Program-made: the position numbers and the translations under genes
In this document: in pieces, positions 1-8,131 of the stretch
Layout: each line of letters begins with the position of its first letter
How positions within the stretch are numbered: position 1 is the stretch's first letter
Assembly: GCA_036744795.1 (NCBI GenBank)
Contig: DAIOHK010000043.1
Location: forward strand, 1-17,857
Length of the DNA stretch: 17,857 bases
Source: UBA5486 sp036744795
GTDB lineage: Bacteria; Bacillota; UBA4882; UBA10575
Direction: 5' to 3'
The notes under the pieces: generated by a model
Seen by the model: the letters and a program-made list of their open reading frames with translations, nothing else
Told to the model about the DNA's origin: nothing
The model's database searches: none

Positions 1-30
1 AAAATTTTGTCCAACCATTAATTTCACAAT

Positions 31-1359
31 TTATTTTTTGAGATAACGGTCGTTTTCGGGATCTTGAAGATAGATGAAATCCAGCTTACTTTTCTGCAAC
101 AACTGATGATAGGCTTCTTCAGCCCTGCTTCGACACTGAAAACAAGCATGCCAAGGTATCAAAATCGCAGCTATTTTTCTAGTCTGCCCAAACTGGTGCT
201 CAGCAGTAGAATATATTATCCGATAACCGCTACAGGAATTGCACCTTTTGATCTGTTCAAACTGAACTTCACTAATATTATCCGTATCATAATAAATATG
301 GCGCTTCCGTTGAAAATATTCTTCTTTACCAAAGATTTGATCCAGATCCTGTTCCTTTCTTTTACTCCAAATCTCCTTTAATAAACCTACATTGCGAATA
401 ACTTCCTCATTAACTTCTCTTTTTTGCATTACTAACCCCTGAGGAATTTCCGGTTCAATAAGTCCAGTATAATCTAACCCCGCCAAGGCCAAAAGGATTC
501 CAACATTAACATAGGGAAGAGCTCCTTCGATCGAATAACCTCCTTCTAATACCACCAGGTCCGGAGATAATAGCTCCGTCATCCGGGCATACCCTTGAGC
601 CGTAACATTCATGTTTGTTAAAGGATCCGTAAAATGATTATCCTGGCCGGCAGCATTAATTACAAGGTCAGGTTGGAAATCCCGCAGAAGTGGGAGAGCT
701 AAATGTTCAGTTGCATACAGTAATTCAGCATCTCCGCTTCCCGGAGGAAGCGGAAGATTAATAGTTGTTCCATAAGCACCCGGGCCACCAAGTTCTTCTA
801 TAAAACCGGTTCCCGGGTATAATGTTCTTCCATCCTGATGAATACAAATATGCAGGATATCCGGGTCATTGTAATATATATCTTGAGTACCATCCGCATG
901 GTGAGCATCAGTATCTACAATTGCACACCGGAATTTACCTCCATGTTTTTTACGTAAATATTCAATAGCAATCGCTTCAATATTAATCGTACAGAACCCC
1001 CGTGAACCATGGACAACCCGCATCGCATGGTGTCCGGGAGGACGAAGAAGAGCAAAAGCCTTCTTGGTTTCACCACCATCTACCAGTTCAGCAGCTTTAA
1101 TTGTTCCCCCGGCAGCAATGAGATGGGATTCGGTAATAACCTCCTGCACAGAAGGGACAGAGATATGTACCCTCTTTATATCCTGAGCAGAAGCAACCTT
1201 GGGTCTATACTCTTCAATCGCCGGATGATCAAATAGGCCCTCTTCTGCAATCTGATCCCTTGTATATAACAATCTCTCCTCTCTCTCCGGATGATCTGGA
1301 GAGATCGCCCAGTCAAACGCCGGAAAAAAGACTAAACCTACTTGTTTTTTCTTCTCCAA
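31..1359 (-). CDS. Histone deacetylase-family amidohydrolase with C-terminal CxxC tail
   Basis: This 442-residue protein has the arginase/deacetylase fold of class II HDAC, AcuC and acetylpolyamine amidohydrolases, zinc enzymes that remove acyl groups from lysines or polyamines. Visible motifs are RPPGHH at 106-111 (catalytic His pair), DTDAHHADGTQ at 149-159 (Asp151 and His153 as zinc ligands), the third zinc Asp at about 240 in QDNHFTDPL, and EGGYS at 272-276 with the catalytic Tyr275. The catalytic set is complete, so it should be active. The core ends near residue 300. The remaining ~140 residues are an extension carrying C373-x-x-C376 and C406-x-x-C409, resembling a zinc-ribbon-like tail. 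Start is TTG after GAGAGGGAAG. It lies 15 bp downstream of the hydantoinase-like gene, so the two are probably co-transcribed. Substrate unknown; no signal peptide, so cytoplasmic. Confidence 0.9.
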   Translation of the reverse strand: MEKKKQVGLVFFPAFDWAISPDHPEREERLLYTRDQIAEEGLFDHPAIEEYRPKVASAQDIKRVHISVPSVQEVITESHLIAAGGTIKAAELVDGGETKKAFALLRPPGHHAMRVVHGSRGFCTINIEAIAIEYLRKKHGGKFRCAIVDTDAHHADGTQDIYYNDPDILHICIHQDGRTLYPGTGFIEELGGPGAYGTTINLPLPPGSGDAELLYATEHLALPLLRDFQPDLVINAAGQDNHFTDPLTNMNVTAQGYARMTELLSPDLVVLEGGYSIEGALPYVNVGILLALAGLDYTGLIEPEIPQGLVMQKREVNEEVIRNVGLLKEIWSKRKEQDLDQIFGKEEYFQRKRHIYYDTDNISEVQFEQIKRCNSCSGYRIIYSTAEHQFGQTRKIAAILIPWHACFQCRSRAEEAYHQLLQKSKLDFIYLQDPENDRYLKK

Positions 1360-1374
1360 CTATCTTCCCTCTCT

Positions 1375-3063
1375 TCAAAACCTACCAGTCTTTACTGGTC
1401 TGACTTCCGGTTTAAGCTGTGCCTTTAAAGTATATAGCTTACCTATAGTATGGAAGCCCCTTACCATATTAAAGACTTCTTCCTCTGTAATCTCAATTTC
1501 TTTAGGATCAACAGTCGTACCTGTTCTTTCAGCATATACAATTGTTTTATTTATCGCCTCTTCCCTCGCCATTTCTAAATTGAAGAAGAAAGGCCGGGAA
1601 ATCTCTGTAATCTCGTCCAGTTCAGGAATGACCATCTTCCCTAAAGCAGTATCAGCCCGGAGTGTAAGTGTAACTGTTGGTCTGCTAGCAGCAGCACCAA
1701 TAGCATTAGCCGCCTCATAATGGGGTAATACTTTATATGGGAGTCCCATACCCTTGGCAATTTTAGGGATAAAATACGCCGCCGGCCCGCCCATTCCAAC
1801 AATTAGATCCGGTTTAAGGACCTCTGCAGCCATTACCTGAGAGACTGTATAGACTGGTCTTGTATTTATAGTAGCATATATTTTATTAATAGTTTTGATC
1901 GCCTTTTGCGAAAAAGCATCAATAATCTTTTCTGCCATCGCAATAGGATTGATATCATAAGGAGCTCCCATTGCTTTAAGTGCTGATAAGGCTTTTTCTT
2001 TATCACCAATAGAAGCTTCATCCAAAGCTACTACCGCATCAGTAGGGGTAATAGTTGTTCCCCCTAAAACAACCGGTGGCCCATCTCGCCGGGGACCAAT
2101 GGTTACTTCTTTACCATAAAACTGAACAGCACTATCTCCACCCAGCCCCATTGAACGGGAGAAAAAAGCCGGTACTAATGTAGCAAAACCGGAAATCTCC
2201 GCTCCTTCTTTTTCAGCAAGTGGCTCTCCGTGGTAAAAAAGAGAGATTTCTGTAGTTGTTCCACCAATATCAATTACTACCGCATTTTCAATCTCATCAC
2301 AAAGTGCTTGAGCACCCATGAGACTTGCAGCCGGTCCGGAGAGAATGGTTTCGATGGGTCTTATTAAAGATTCTTCAAGCTCGATACTACCGCCATCTGC
2401 CTTTAAAATAAAGACCCGTCCAATTTTATAAAGCTCCCTGACCTCCCTGATCATCTCAGCAAATTCAGCTTGTATCCCTGCGATTGCGGCATTCAACACG
2501 GCAGTAGTTATCCGGCGCGGGAAATTTAGCCTCCCGGATAGCCGGTGTCCCAAAGTAAGTGGTAAATACTCAGAAAATTCATGCCTAACTAAATCCTCAA
2601 GTTCCAGCTCGTGCTGGGGATTCCGCGAGGAAAACTTCCCCACGCCAGCAAGGGCTTTAAATCCCATCCCTTTTATCTTCTTAATTACTTTGCGGAGCTG
2701 ATCCCGGTCTAAAGGAGCTGTTTCCCTCCCCCGATGATCAATAGAGCCTTTCACTGGAAATAATTTAAAAGGAAGCCCTAACTCTTCCCAATTTCGTCCA
2801 GGTCCTGGAAAAATCACCGCAGCTGTAGGCTCACCTTTACCTTCTACCACCGCATTAGTAGCTAGCGTTGTACTCAAATGCAAAGTGATCTCTGCTTCCG
2901 GTTCGGGCATAAATTTAAGAATGGATGCTAAAGCTTTAATAGTACCCACATGGAGCTGCTTATGATTAGTAGGAGCTTTAGCAGTAGCCAATACTGCATC
3001 ATCTTTTAATAAGACCGCATTGGTATTGGTTCCGCCCACATCAATTCCGACAATATACGCCAT
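1375..3063 (-). CDS. Hydantoinase/oxoprolinase (HyuA-like) family ASKHA protein
   Basis: This 562-residue protein belongs to the hydantoinase A/oxoprolinase family, ATP-dependent ring-opening or carboxylase-type enzymes with an actin-like ATPase fold. The N-terminal phosphate motif DVGGTNTNAV is at 8-17, the family segment HLSTTLATNAVVEGKG at 62-77, SGPAAS at 242-247, the second phosphate motif DIGGTTTE at 265-272 and GLGGDS at 306-311. It is shorter than classical HyuA (about 690 residues) and no HyuB partner is adjacent, so it is a stand-alone subfamily whose reaction cannot be read from sequence. Start is ATG with AAGGGAAG 8 bases upstream. It heads an operon with the deacetylase-fold gene and is divergent from pcm. 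The pairing suggests both act on a related amide or lactam metabolite; that is inference. Confidence 0.88.
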   Translation of the reverse strand: MAYIVGIDVGGTNTNAVLLKDDAVLATAKAPTNHKQLHVGTIKALASILKFMPEPEAEITLHLSTTLATNAVVEGKGEPTAAVIFPGPGRNWEELGLPFKLFPVKGSIDHRGRETAPLDRDQLRKVIKKIKGMGFKALAGVGKFSSRNPQHELELEDLVRHEFSEYLPLTLGHRLSGRLNFPRRITTAVLNAAIAGIQAEFAEMIREVRELYKIGRVFILKADGGSIELEESLIRPIETILSGPAASLMGAQALCDEIENAVVIDIGGTTTEISLFYHGEPLAEKEGAEISGFATLVPAFFSRSMGLGGDSAVQFYGKEVTIGPRRDGPPVVLGGTTITPTDAVVALDEASIGDKEKALSALKAMGAPYDINPIAMAEKIIDAFSQKAIKTINKIYATINTRPVYTVSQVMAAEVLKPDLIVGMGGPAAYFIPKIAKGMGLPYKVLPHYEAANAIGAAASRPTVTLTLRADTALGKMVIPELDEITEISRPFFFNLEMAREEAINKTIVYAERTGTTVDPKEIEITEEEVFNMVRGFHTIGKLYTLKAQLKPEVRPVKTGRF

Positions 3064-3154
3064 AAAATCAACTTCCCTTTTTAAACATAAAATATTTGTT
3101 TTTTTCTAATAAATATGATAAAAATATAATTACAAACTAGAAATAGGTGATCGA
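3064..3154. promoter_or_regulatory. Divergent promoter region, hydantoinase-like gene and pcm
   Basis: This 91-bp AT-rich gap separates divergent start codons, so it must hold both promoters. A perfect TATAAT lies at 3125-3130 on the plus strand, placed well for pcm, but I see no convincing -35 box at normal spacing. Ribosome binding sites are AGGTGA for pcm and AAGGGAAG (minus strand) for the hydantoinase-like gene. Confidence 0.5.
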
Positions 3155-3748
3155 ATGCTTTTTAAGGAAAATGGGATTAAGGATAACAAAGTAATAACCG
3201 CTATGGAAAAGATCCCCAGACATGAGTTTGTTCCAACAGAAGAACGCCCTTATGCTTATGAGAATATTCCTCTTAATATCGGATACGGACAAACTATTTC
3301 CCAGCCATATATTGTAGCCCTAATGACTCAACTTCTTGAGTTAAAACCCGATGATAAGGTATTGGAAATTGGTACTGGTTCAGGTTATCAAACTGCTATT
3401 CTTGCAGAAATTGTCCACGAAGTTTTCACCATTGAAACCCTTGAGCCTCTAGCCAGTACTGCTAAAGATACACTTGCAAAGTTAGGTTATAAAAACATCA
3501 ATTTTAAAGTGGCAGATGGATATTTAGGTTGGGAAGAAAAAAGCCCATTTAATGCGATTATCGTCACAGCCGCAGCTAAAGAAATTCCTGTTCCGCTTAA
3601 GAACCAACTGGCTGAAGGTGGTCGGATGGTAATCCCAATCGGCTTACCAGGGGAAGTTCAAGTATTATGGAAAATAACAAAAAAAGACGATTCCTTTATT
3701 AAGGAAAATAAAGGATATGTCCGTTTTGTTCCCCTTACCAGGACATAG
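3155..3748 (+). CDS. pcm: Protein-L-isoaspartate O-methyltransferase
   Basis: This cytoplasmic repair enzyme transfers a methyl group from S-adenosylmethionine to L-isoaspartyl residues of aged proteins. The 197-residue product shows the family signature GQTISQP at 45-51, SAM-binding motif I EIGTGSGYQ at 71-79, an acidic end of strand 2 (TIETLE, about 92-97), ADGYLGW at 120-126 and the C-terminal VRFVPLT. It is slightly shorter than the usual 205-215 residues because the N-terminal helix begins late, but ATG with AGGTGA just upstream is the only well-placed start. It stands alone on the plus strand between a divergent operon and a convergent small gene. Confidence 0.95.
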   Translation: MLFKENGIKDNKVITAMEKIPRHEFVPTEERPYAYENIPLNIGYGQTISQPYIVALMTQLLELKPDDKVLEIGTGSGYQTAILAEIVHEVFTIETLEPLASTAKDTLAKLGYKNINFKVADGYLGWEEKSPFNAIIVTAAAKEIPVPLKNQLAEGGRMVIPIGLPGEVQVLWKITKKDDSFIKENKGYVRFVPLTRT

Positions 3749-3749
3749 T

Positions 3750-3793
3750 ATAATACTCTAAGAAAATACTATAACCCTCTTAGGGTGTATTAT
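3750..3793. terminator. Weak hairpin between convergent genes
   Basis: ATAATAC at 3750-3756 pairs with GTATTAT at 3787-3793, and CTAAG at 3758-3762 pairs with CTTAG at 3779-3783, around a 16-base loop. The stem is AT-rich with a bulge, and there is no clear T-run after it for pcm. It sits between the stops of pcm and the convergent small gene, overlapping the end of the latter, so it may be a weak shared terminator. Confidence 0.3.
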
Positions 3794-3980
3794 TAAGCTC
3801 ATTCATTAATAAGTTATATATTTCTTCTTCTCCCATAGTTTTTAACTTCTCTAGTAGCTTGTATTTATATTCCCACTCCGCCTCTGTTATAGTCTCACGA
3901 TGATTATTAAAATATATCAGTATATCTGTTACTTGATCCATGTTCTGGGGATCTTTTAAATGCCTTAAAAAACCAAACAA
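3780..3980 (-). CDS. Small hypothetical protein (66 aa)
   Basis: I do not recognise this protein. It is 66 residues, highly charged and predicted helical, with no membrane segment, signal peptide or cysteine motif. The N-terminus reads MFGFLRHLKDP and the middle is acidic/aromatic (EAEWEYKYKLLEKL). The start is TTG at 3978-3980, with a strong GGGAGGG seven bases upstream, which is the main argument that it is real. It converges on pcm, ending 31 bp past the pcm stop. It may be a small regulatory or structural protein; no function is proposed. Confidence 0.55.
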   Translation of the reverse strand: MFGFLRHLKDPQNMDQVTDILIYFNNHRETITEAEWEYKYKLLEKLKTMGEEEIYNLLMNELNNTP

Positions 3981-4090
3981 ACCAATTCCCTCCCAATGTT
4001 AAAAATCGGTGGCAAATTTTACTTTCTATATTGGCATATTCTCCATTTTACTTGGAGTTACCTGCTTGATCTTCCATTTCAACATGATTT

Positions 4091-4200
4091 TTATCTATTT
4101 ATGTCTTTTTTAATGAATCCTTTCGGTAATTTCTTTAGCATTAGGCTTTAGTAATCAAAGATAACCACCATCACATCGCGTGTGCAAAAAATCACCTCCC
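4091..4200 (-). other. Strong Shine-Dalgarno with tiny reading frames
   Basis: Reading the minus strand, 4200-4191 is GGGAGGTGAT, a near-perfect ribosome binding site with no normal gene after it. A TTG at 4187-4185 opens a 10-codon frame (MHTRCDGGYL) ending in TGA; the same frame stays open 14 further codons after that TGA. Another frame gives MLKKLPKGFIKKDINR at 4141-4091. This may be a leader peptide, a decayed gene start, or chance. It lies in the 323-bp gap (3981-4303) before the chemoreceptor gene; the rest of the gap, apart from the sigma-D-like promoter, shows nothing I can name. Confidence 0.3.
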
Positions 4201-4229
4201 GTTTTGAGATAATAATCCTCTTTTTCGTT

Positions 4230-4255
4230 TAAGAATTTGTAAATATTACCGATAT
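4230..4255 (+). promoter_or_regulatory. Sigma-D (sigma-28)-like promoter of the chemoreceptor gene
   Basis: TAAG at 4230-4233, then 14 bases, then ACCGATAT at 4248-4255. The Bacillus sigma-D consensus is TAAA, about 15 bases, GCCGATAT, so this matches 3 of 4 and 7 of 8 positions at permitted spacing. It lies 58 bp before the start of a chemotaxis receptor, the expected type of target for the flagellar/chemotaxis sigma factor. Confidence 0.65.
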
Positions 4256-4312
4256 GTTTTATAATTATATTATTATTTTCTTACGAAAAATGTAATTGGG
4301 GAAGTGATTAAC

Positions 4313-6471
4313 TTGAAACCTCAAAATAACTTCAGCAGCAATAGCGAAGATGTTAATCTTAAGAAAAACAGATCAGGTAAACTTCATTTTGCTGCCTGGC
4401 TTCTTAAATTACCCGGATATAACAAGTTTATAAATTTCATTTGCAAACTTTCGATCAGGCGCCGTTTAATAATTTTTTTCTTGTTTTTATCCATCATACC
4501 TATTACTTTTGTGGGCCTAGTTTCCTTTTATTCCTCGCAAAAAACTATTACAAACAAAATAACAAAATATTCTCTGGAAAGTCTTATTCAAGCCACTACT
4601 ACCCTTGAATTAAAAATGCAGAAGTACGAAGATCTATCTGTCCAATTACAAGTTCATAATGAAAGTAAAAACGCAATTAATGATTTTATCAAGACCGGTT
4701 CTGAAAGTTCAGCAGAGAAAATCCAGAAAACGATTAAAGATTCTCTTGCTTTTGACACAGATGTCCGCCATATAATCTTAGGCTCTCTCCAGAATAATTC
4801 TTTTGTTAGCACCGGTTATGGTGACCTGGAAAATATTTTCATAAAATTTAAAGAATCAGATGTATGTGAAGAAGCTCTTAGAACCAAAGGCCAGACATGT
4901 TGGGGAATATTTGAAAACGATATTGCTATGGTTCGATCAATTTACGACCTATCTACTAATGAACCGATTGGGGTTTTTACAGTTATATTTTATGGATATA
5001 AGATTAATCAACTCATCAATGCCAGCCGTTATGATGATTCAGCTGCTTTGTCACTTAAAAACCGTCCTTATTCAGTGCTTCTGAAATCTAATGGTGAAAT
5101 CCTTTCCTCCCCCAATAGAGAAGATGTAGGAACAAAAATAACTGACTTATTACATAGTTCAAAGATTATTGATATACTTCAAGTAAACCAAAGCCGAAAT
5201 GGGTATTTTTTAGATCAACTAGCGAACAAAGATGTGCTGGTAACCTATAATCAAATACCTTCCCGTAATTGGTACATTTTCGGTCTTGCAGAGAATAATT
5301 ACCTTTTCAAAGAAATAAGAATGGTTGGGCTTCTCACCTTTTTAATTATCTTTATTATCAGCCTATTTGCAGTAGCTATTTCGTATTGTGTCTCACTGAG
5401 TATCTCTATTCCCCTCGACCAAGTTAAAGGGGCAATGGAAAAAGCAAAAAATGGTGATCTTACAGTTAAAGTAGAGATAAATACCCAGGATGAACTGAAT
5501 GAATTGGGGGATAGTTTTAATCTTATGACATCGCAAATTGGAGAATTAATTAGAGACACAAAAGAAGCAGTTACTTCTGTATCTAAACACAGTAAGGTTT
5601 TAGAATCTGGCTCAATTCAGTCGGTTCAATCAGCCGAAGCTGTATCGAATGCTTCCAGTGAAATTACAAAAGGAACAATCGAACAAACTTCCGAAGCCGA
5701 AAAAACTGCCCGTCAGATGTCTGTTTTAGCTGGAGAGATTGAGGTTGCAGCCACTAAATCCAGCGAGGTAGAGGAGATTACAAATTCGACCCGCGATTTA
5801 AGTTTACGTTCTAAATCAATTCTGGAATTACTTATTCAAAAGGCTAAAGAAACTGATAATATCACAAATACCATCGCATCGGATATTTCTGACCTTAATA
5901 AAAGCTCTGAAGAGATTAAAAGTATAACTGAATTAATTTCAAATATTGCTGAGCAGCTAATCTGCTAGCTTTAAATGCGGCAATCGAAGCTGCTCGGGCT
6001 CAGGAAAAAGGATTGGGATTTGCCGTAGTGGCCGAAGAAGTAAATAAACTTGCTGCCCGTTCTGAAACTGCGGCAGCAACAATTAACCAAATCTTAGGAG
6101 GAATTCAGGAAAAAGCATTAAGTTCAACAGAAAATGTAGCTAAAGCACACCAAATTGTTTTAGAACAACTCCGAGTAGTCTCTGAAACCCAAAAAACTTT
6201 TGAAGAGATTATTCAATCCATGGATCATGTCGTTAACCGGATTACCGATGTTAATGGTCATATTAAACGTATTAATGAAGTTAAGGATGAAACTACACAA
6301 GCGACTTTAAATATCAGTTCAATCTCGGAAGAATCAGCCGCTTCATCGGAGGAAGTTACAGCTTCAATTGAAGAACAGACCGCTATTGCCGAAAAGGTTA
6401 AAGAAATGGCCAACGAATTACATACTATGGCCGAGAAACTAGTTAATGCTATTTCAAAATTTAATGTCTAA
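4313..6471 (+). pseudogene. Methyl-accepting chemotaxis protein, frameshifted
   Basis: A transmembrane chemoreceptor of about 719 residues if one base is restored. Order: cytoplasmic N-terminal stretch of ~50 residues, TM1 (about 52-73), a large extracellular sensing region of Cache type by size (~75-335), TM2 (about 339-365), a HAMP domain after SIPLDQVKGAM, then the helical signalling domain. The reading frame breaks at 5956/5957: IAEQ is followed by LIC and a stop instead of the canonical TNLLALNAAIEAARA. Inserting one base (an A, giving ACT) restores the invariant sequence, which continues in the other frame through EKGLGFAVVAEEV to the TAA at 6469. I place the start at TTG 4313 because GGGGAAGTGA lies just before it; the GTG at 4304 overlaps that site. 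Either a true mutation or a sequence error. Without the repair, the second half (methylation helix and CheA/CheW-contact tip) is lost. Confidence 0.88.
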
Positions 6472-6494
6472 TTATTTTTTAAGTCAAAACCTAT

Positions 6495-6530
6495 AAAAAA
6501 AGCCTGGATCTTGGATCCAGGCTTTTTTTT
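6495..6530. terminator. Strong bidirectional Rho-independent terminator
   Basis: GCCTGGATC at 6502-6510 pairs perfectly with GATCCAGGC at 6514-6522 around a 3-base loop, flanked by a run of seven A on the left and eight T on the right. It can stop both the chemoreceptor transcript and the minus-strand ROK transcript, whose stop codon sits at its right edge (6529-6531). Confidence 0.93.
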
Positions 6531-7743
6531 ATAAATCCCATTTCTCGATTGAAAAGAGCACATCCAAAGCCAAGGCATAGGCCCCCATCAATGGTGGGTC
6601 TTCTTTCAAATTTGATCTAACCACTTTGACTGTACCAATAAACTCTTTTAGAACACGTTTATTCATTTCCTCGACAACCCCTTCTAGGAACTGCTGCCCG
6701 GCTTTTGGTAATTCCCCACCCAAAATAATCAGTTGCGGATTGAAGATACTAACTAGATTAGCAACAGCAATCCCCACCAACCTACCAGTCTCTTTAAAGA
6801 TTCTCTGTACTTCTTTTCTTTCTAAAACTGGAGGATATAGAAGGTCACTCATTTCCATTTTGTTTTTATTCAGACCATATTTTTCATAAATCTGATCCGG
6901 AAGCTCTTTTCTTACCTGCTCAATAATAGCCTTAACCCCACAGACTGACTCTAAACATCCGTGTCGCCCACAGGCACACTCTGGTCCGCCATCTGGAATT
7001 AAAACCATATGCCCAATCTCACCGGCATATCCTTTAGCCCCACCATAAATCTGACCACCGATGATGACCCCGGCTCCCACACCAACCGATAAATTTAAAT
7101 ATATAAAATCGTGATAACCGCGCCCGCAACCATATTCCTTCTCAGCTAAGGCCGCCGCATTGGAGATATTCTCAACATGAACCGGAATCCCGTACAAACG
7201 TTTAGAAAGCATTGCGCCTAAAGGTATTTTATCCCATTTTAAATTTGAAGAATGCTCAATTAATCCACGGTGAATATTAATTAATCCCGGTGAAGCCAGA
7301 CCACAGCCTAAGACATTCACTTTATTAATGCCTGTATTTTCGATCAACCAATCAAAGGAACTTCCTATTGCTTCCACCACATCTTCTGCTACTGAAGTAT
7401 CCAGAGCACGCTTATGATGGTTAAGAATATTTCCCCCAATATCGAAAATAGCAGTTACCACTTCACCGCGTTGTAAGCGTACAGTAAAAATGTAAGCGGC
7501 TTTAGAGTTTATTTCTAGCATCACCGGTCTTCTTCCTCCACTAGACTCGCCGTACCCTACTTCTTTCACGATCCCTTCTTCGATCAGTTCGTTCACGATC
7601 ACGGTAACCGTCGGAGGAGTTAAATCGGCTTCCTTTGCCAATTCATATCTGGCAATTGGCCCTTGTTTACGGATAATATTTCGAACCAAGATCCGATTAA
7701 GAACCTTTAAATCTTTACTATTACTAGGACTTCTTGTTTTCAT
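6529..7743 (-). CDS. ROK-family transcriptional repressor (NagC/XylR type)
   Basis: This 404-residue sugar-responsive regulator has an N-terminal winged helix-turn-helix (about 15-65, with LTPPTVTVIVNELIEEGIV as the recognition part) fused to a ROK sugar-kinase-like domain. The ROK zinc site is present: His245 in GEIGHMVL and Cys256, Cys258, Cys263 in CACGRHGC, followed by LES. The catalytic Asp expected in the kinase motif END is replaced by Ile193 (ENISNAAALAE), so it should bind a sugar ligand without phosphorylating it. It is the last gene of the amino-sugar cluster and ends at a strong terminator. ATG start with GGAG upstream. It probably represses the cluster in response to an amino-sugar intermediate; candidate operator sequences lie in its own leader and those of nagB and the binding-protein gene. 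Confidence 0.9.
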   Translation of the reverse strand: MKTRSPSNSKDLKVLNRILVRNIIRKQGPIARYELAKEADLTPPTVTVIVNELIEEGIVKEVGYGESSGGRRPVMLEINSKAAYIFTVRLQRGEVVTAIFDIGGNILNHHKRALDTSVAEDVVEAIGSSFDWLIENTGINKVNVLGCGLASPGLINIHRGLIEHSSNLKWDKIPLGAMLSKRLYGIPVHVENISNAAALAEKEYGCGRGYHDFIYLNLSVGVGAGVIIGGQIYGGAKGYAGEIGHMVLIPDGGPECACGRHGCLESVCGVKAIIEQVRKELPDQIYEKYGLNKNKMEMSDLLYPPVLERKEVQRIFKETGRLVGIAVANLVSIFNPQLIILGGELPKAGQQFLEGVVEEMNKRVLKEFIGTVKVVRSNLKEDPPLMGAYALALDVLFSIEKWDL

Positions 7744-7784
7744 TCTTCAAATTCTCCATTTAACAAAAAAAATGTTACTTATGC

Positions 7785-7826
7785 GAGGTAATACATGATT
7801 ACCTATCTTAGATTTCGCACTCTTTA
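7785..7826 (-). promoter_or_regulatory. Conserved leader block upstream of the ROK gene
   Basis: Positions 7794-7826 match 8960-8992 (upstream of nagB) at 29 of 33 bases, and the similarity extends left to 7785 with one gap. Both copies sit at nearly equal distances from the downstream start codons (about 51 and 58 bp). The left part is a degenerate copy of the inverted-repeat half-site seen elsewhere. This is either a shared operator/promoter or the remnant of a repeat element. Confidence 0.5.
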
Positions 7827-7919
7827 CGTTAAGGGCAAGCTAAATTTGGAAGGTAAAATGTGAACCTATGACTTTGTTTAAATTCGGATAAAACTTCAAA
7901 ATTCCTTCTTTTCCATAAC

Positions 7920-8027
7920 TAAGGAATTGCATAATTACTAAATGATTCAATTATCGTGATTGTTTTAATGTTAGGAGAGCAATATATTGTGGTTAATTTT
8001 TAATGTAACTAATTATGCAATTCCTTA
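7920..8027. repeat. Inverted-repeat element 1 (18-bp perfect ends)
   Basis: TAAGGAATTGCATAATTA at 7920-7937 is repeated exactly in inverted orientation at 8010-8027, bounding a 72-bp AT-rich interior without coding capacity. It lies in the 388-bp gap between nagB and the ROK gene. No target-site duplication or transposase is visible. The rest of the gap is AT-rich with nothing else recognisable except the leader block near the ROK gene. Confidence 0.8.
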
Positions 8028-8131
8028 AATTAGAATAATTAAATATTAAATACAAATTATAATTTTTAAGCACTTTTGATTAGCACTTATAGACTATTAC
8101 TCTTGCAACAGCAATTTCCTGTCTATTTTTA

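Noticed and set aside
64..381. 105-codon plus-strand frame opposite the deacetylase gene
   Set aside because: Antisense to conserved coding sequence, with no recognisable domain.
4000..4303. Possible c-di-GMP riboswitch before the chemoreceptor
   Set aside because: The conserved GCAAAGCC and tetraloop-receptor features are not present on either strand in a workable arrangement.
4304..4312. GTG start for the chemoreceptor
   Set aside because: It overlaps the Shine-Dalgarno-like GGGGAAGTGA; the TTG nine bases later has correct spacing.
7920..8027. Insertion sequence or transposon
   Set aside because: No transposase frame, no target-site duplication, and the interior differs from the other copies; kept as a repeat/operator candidate only.
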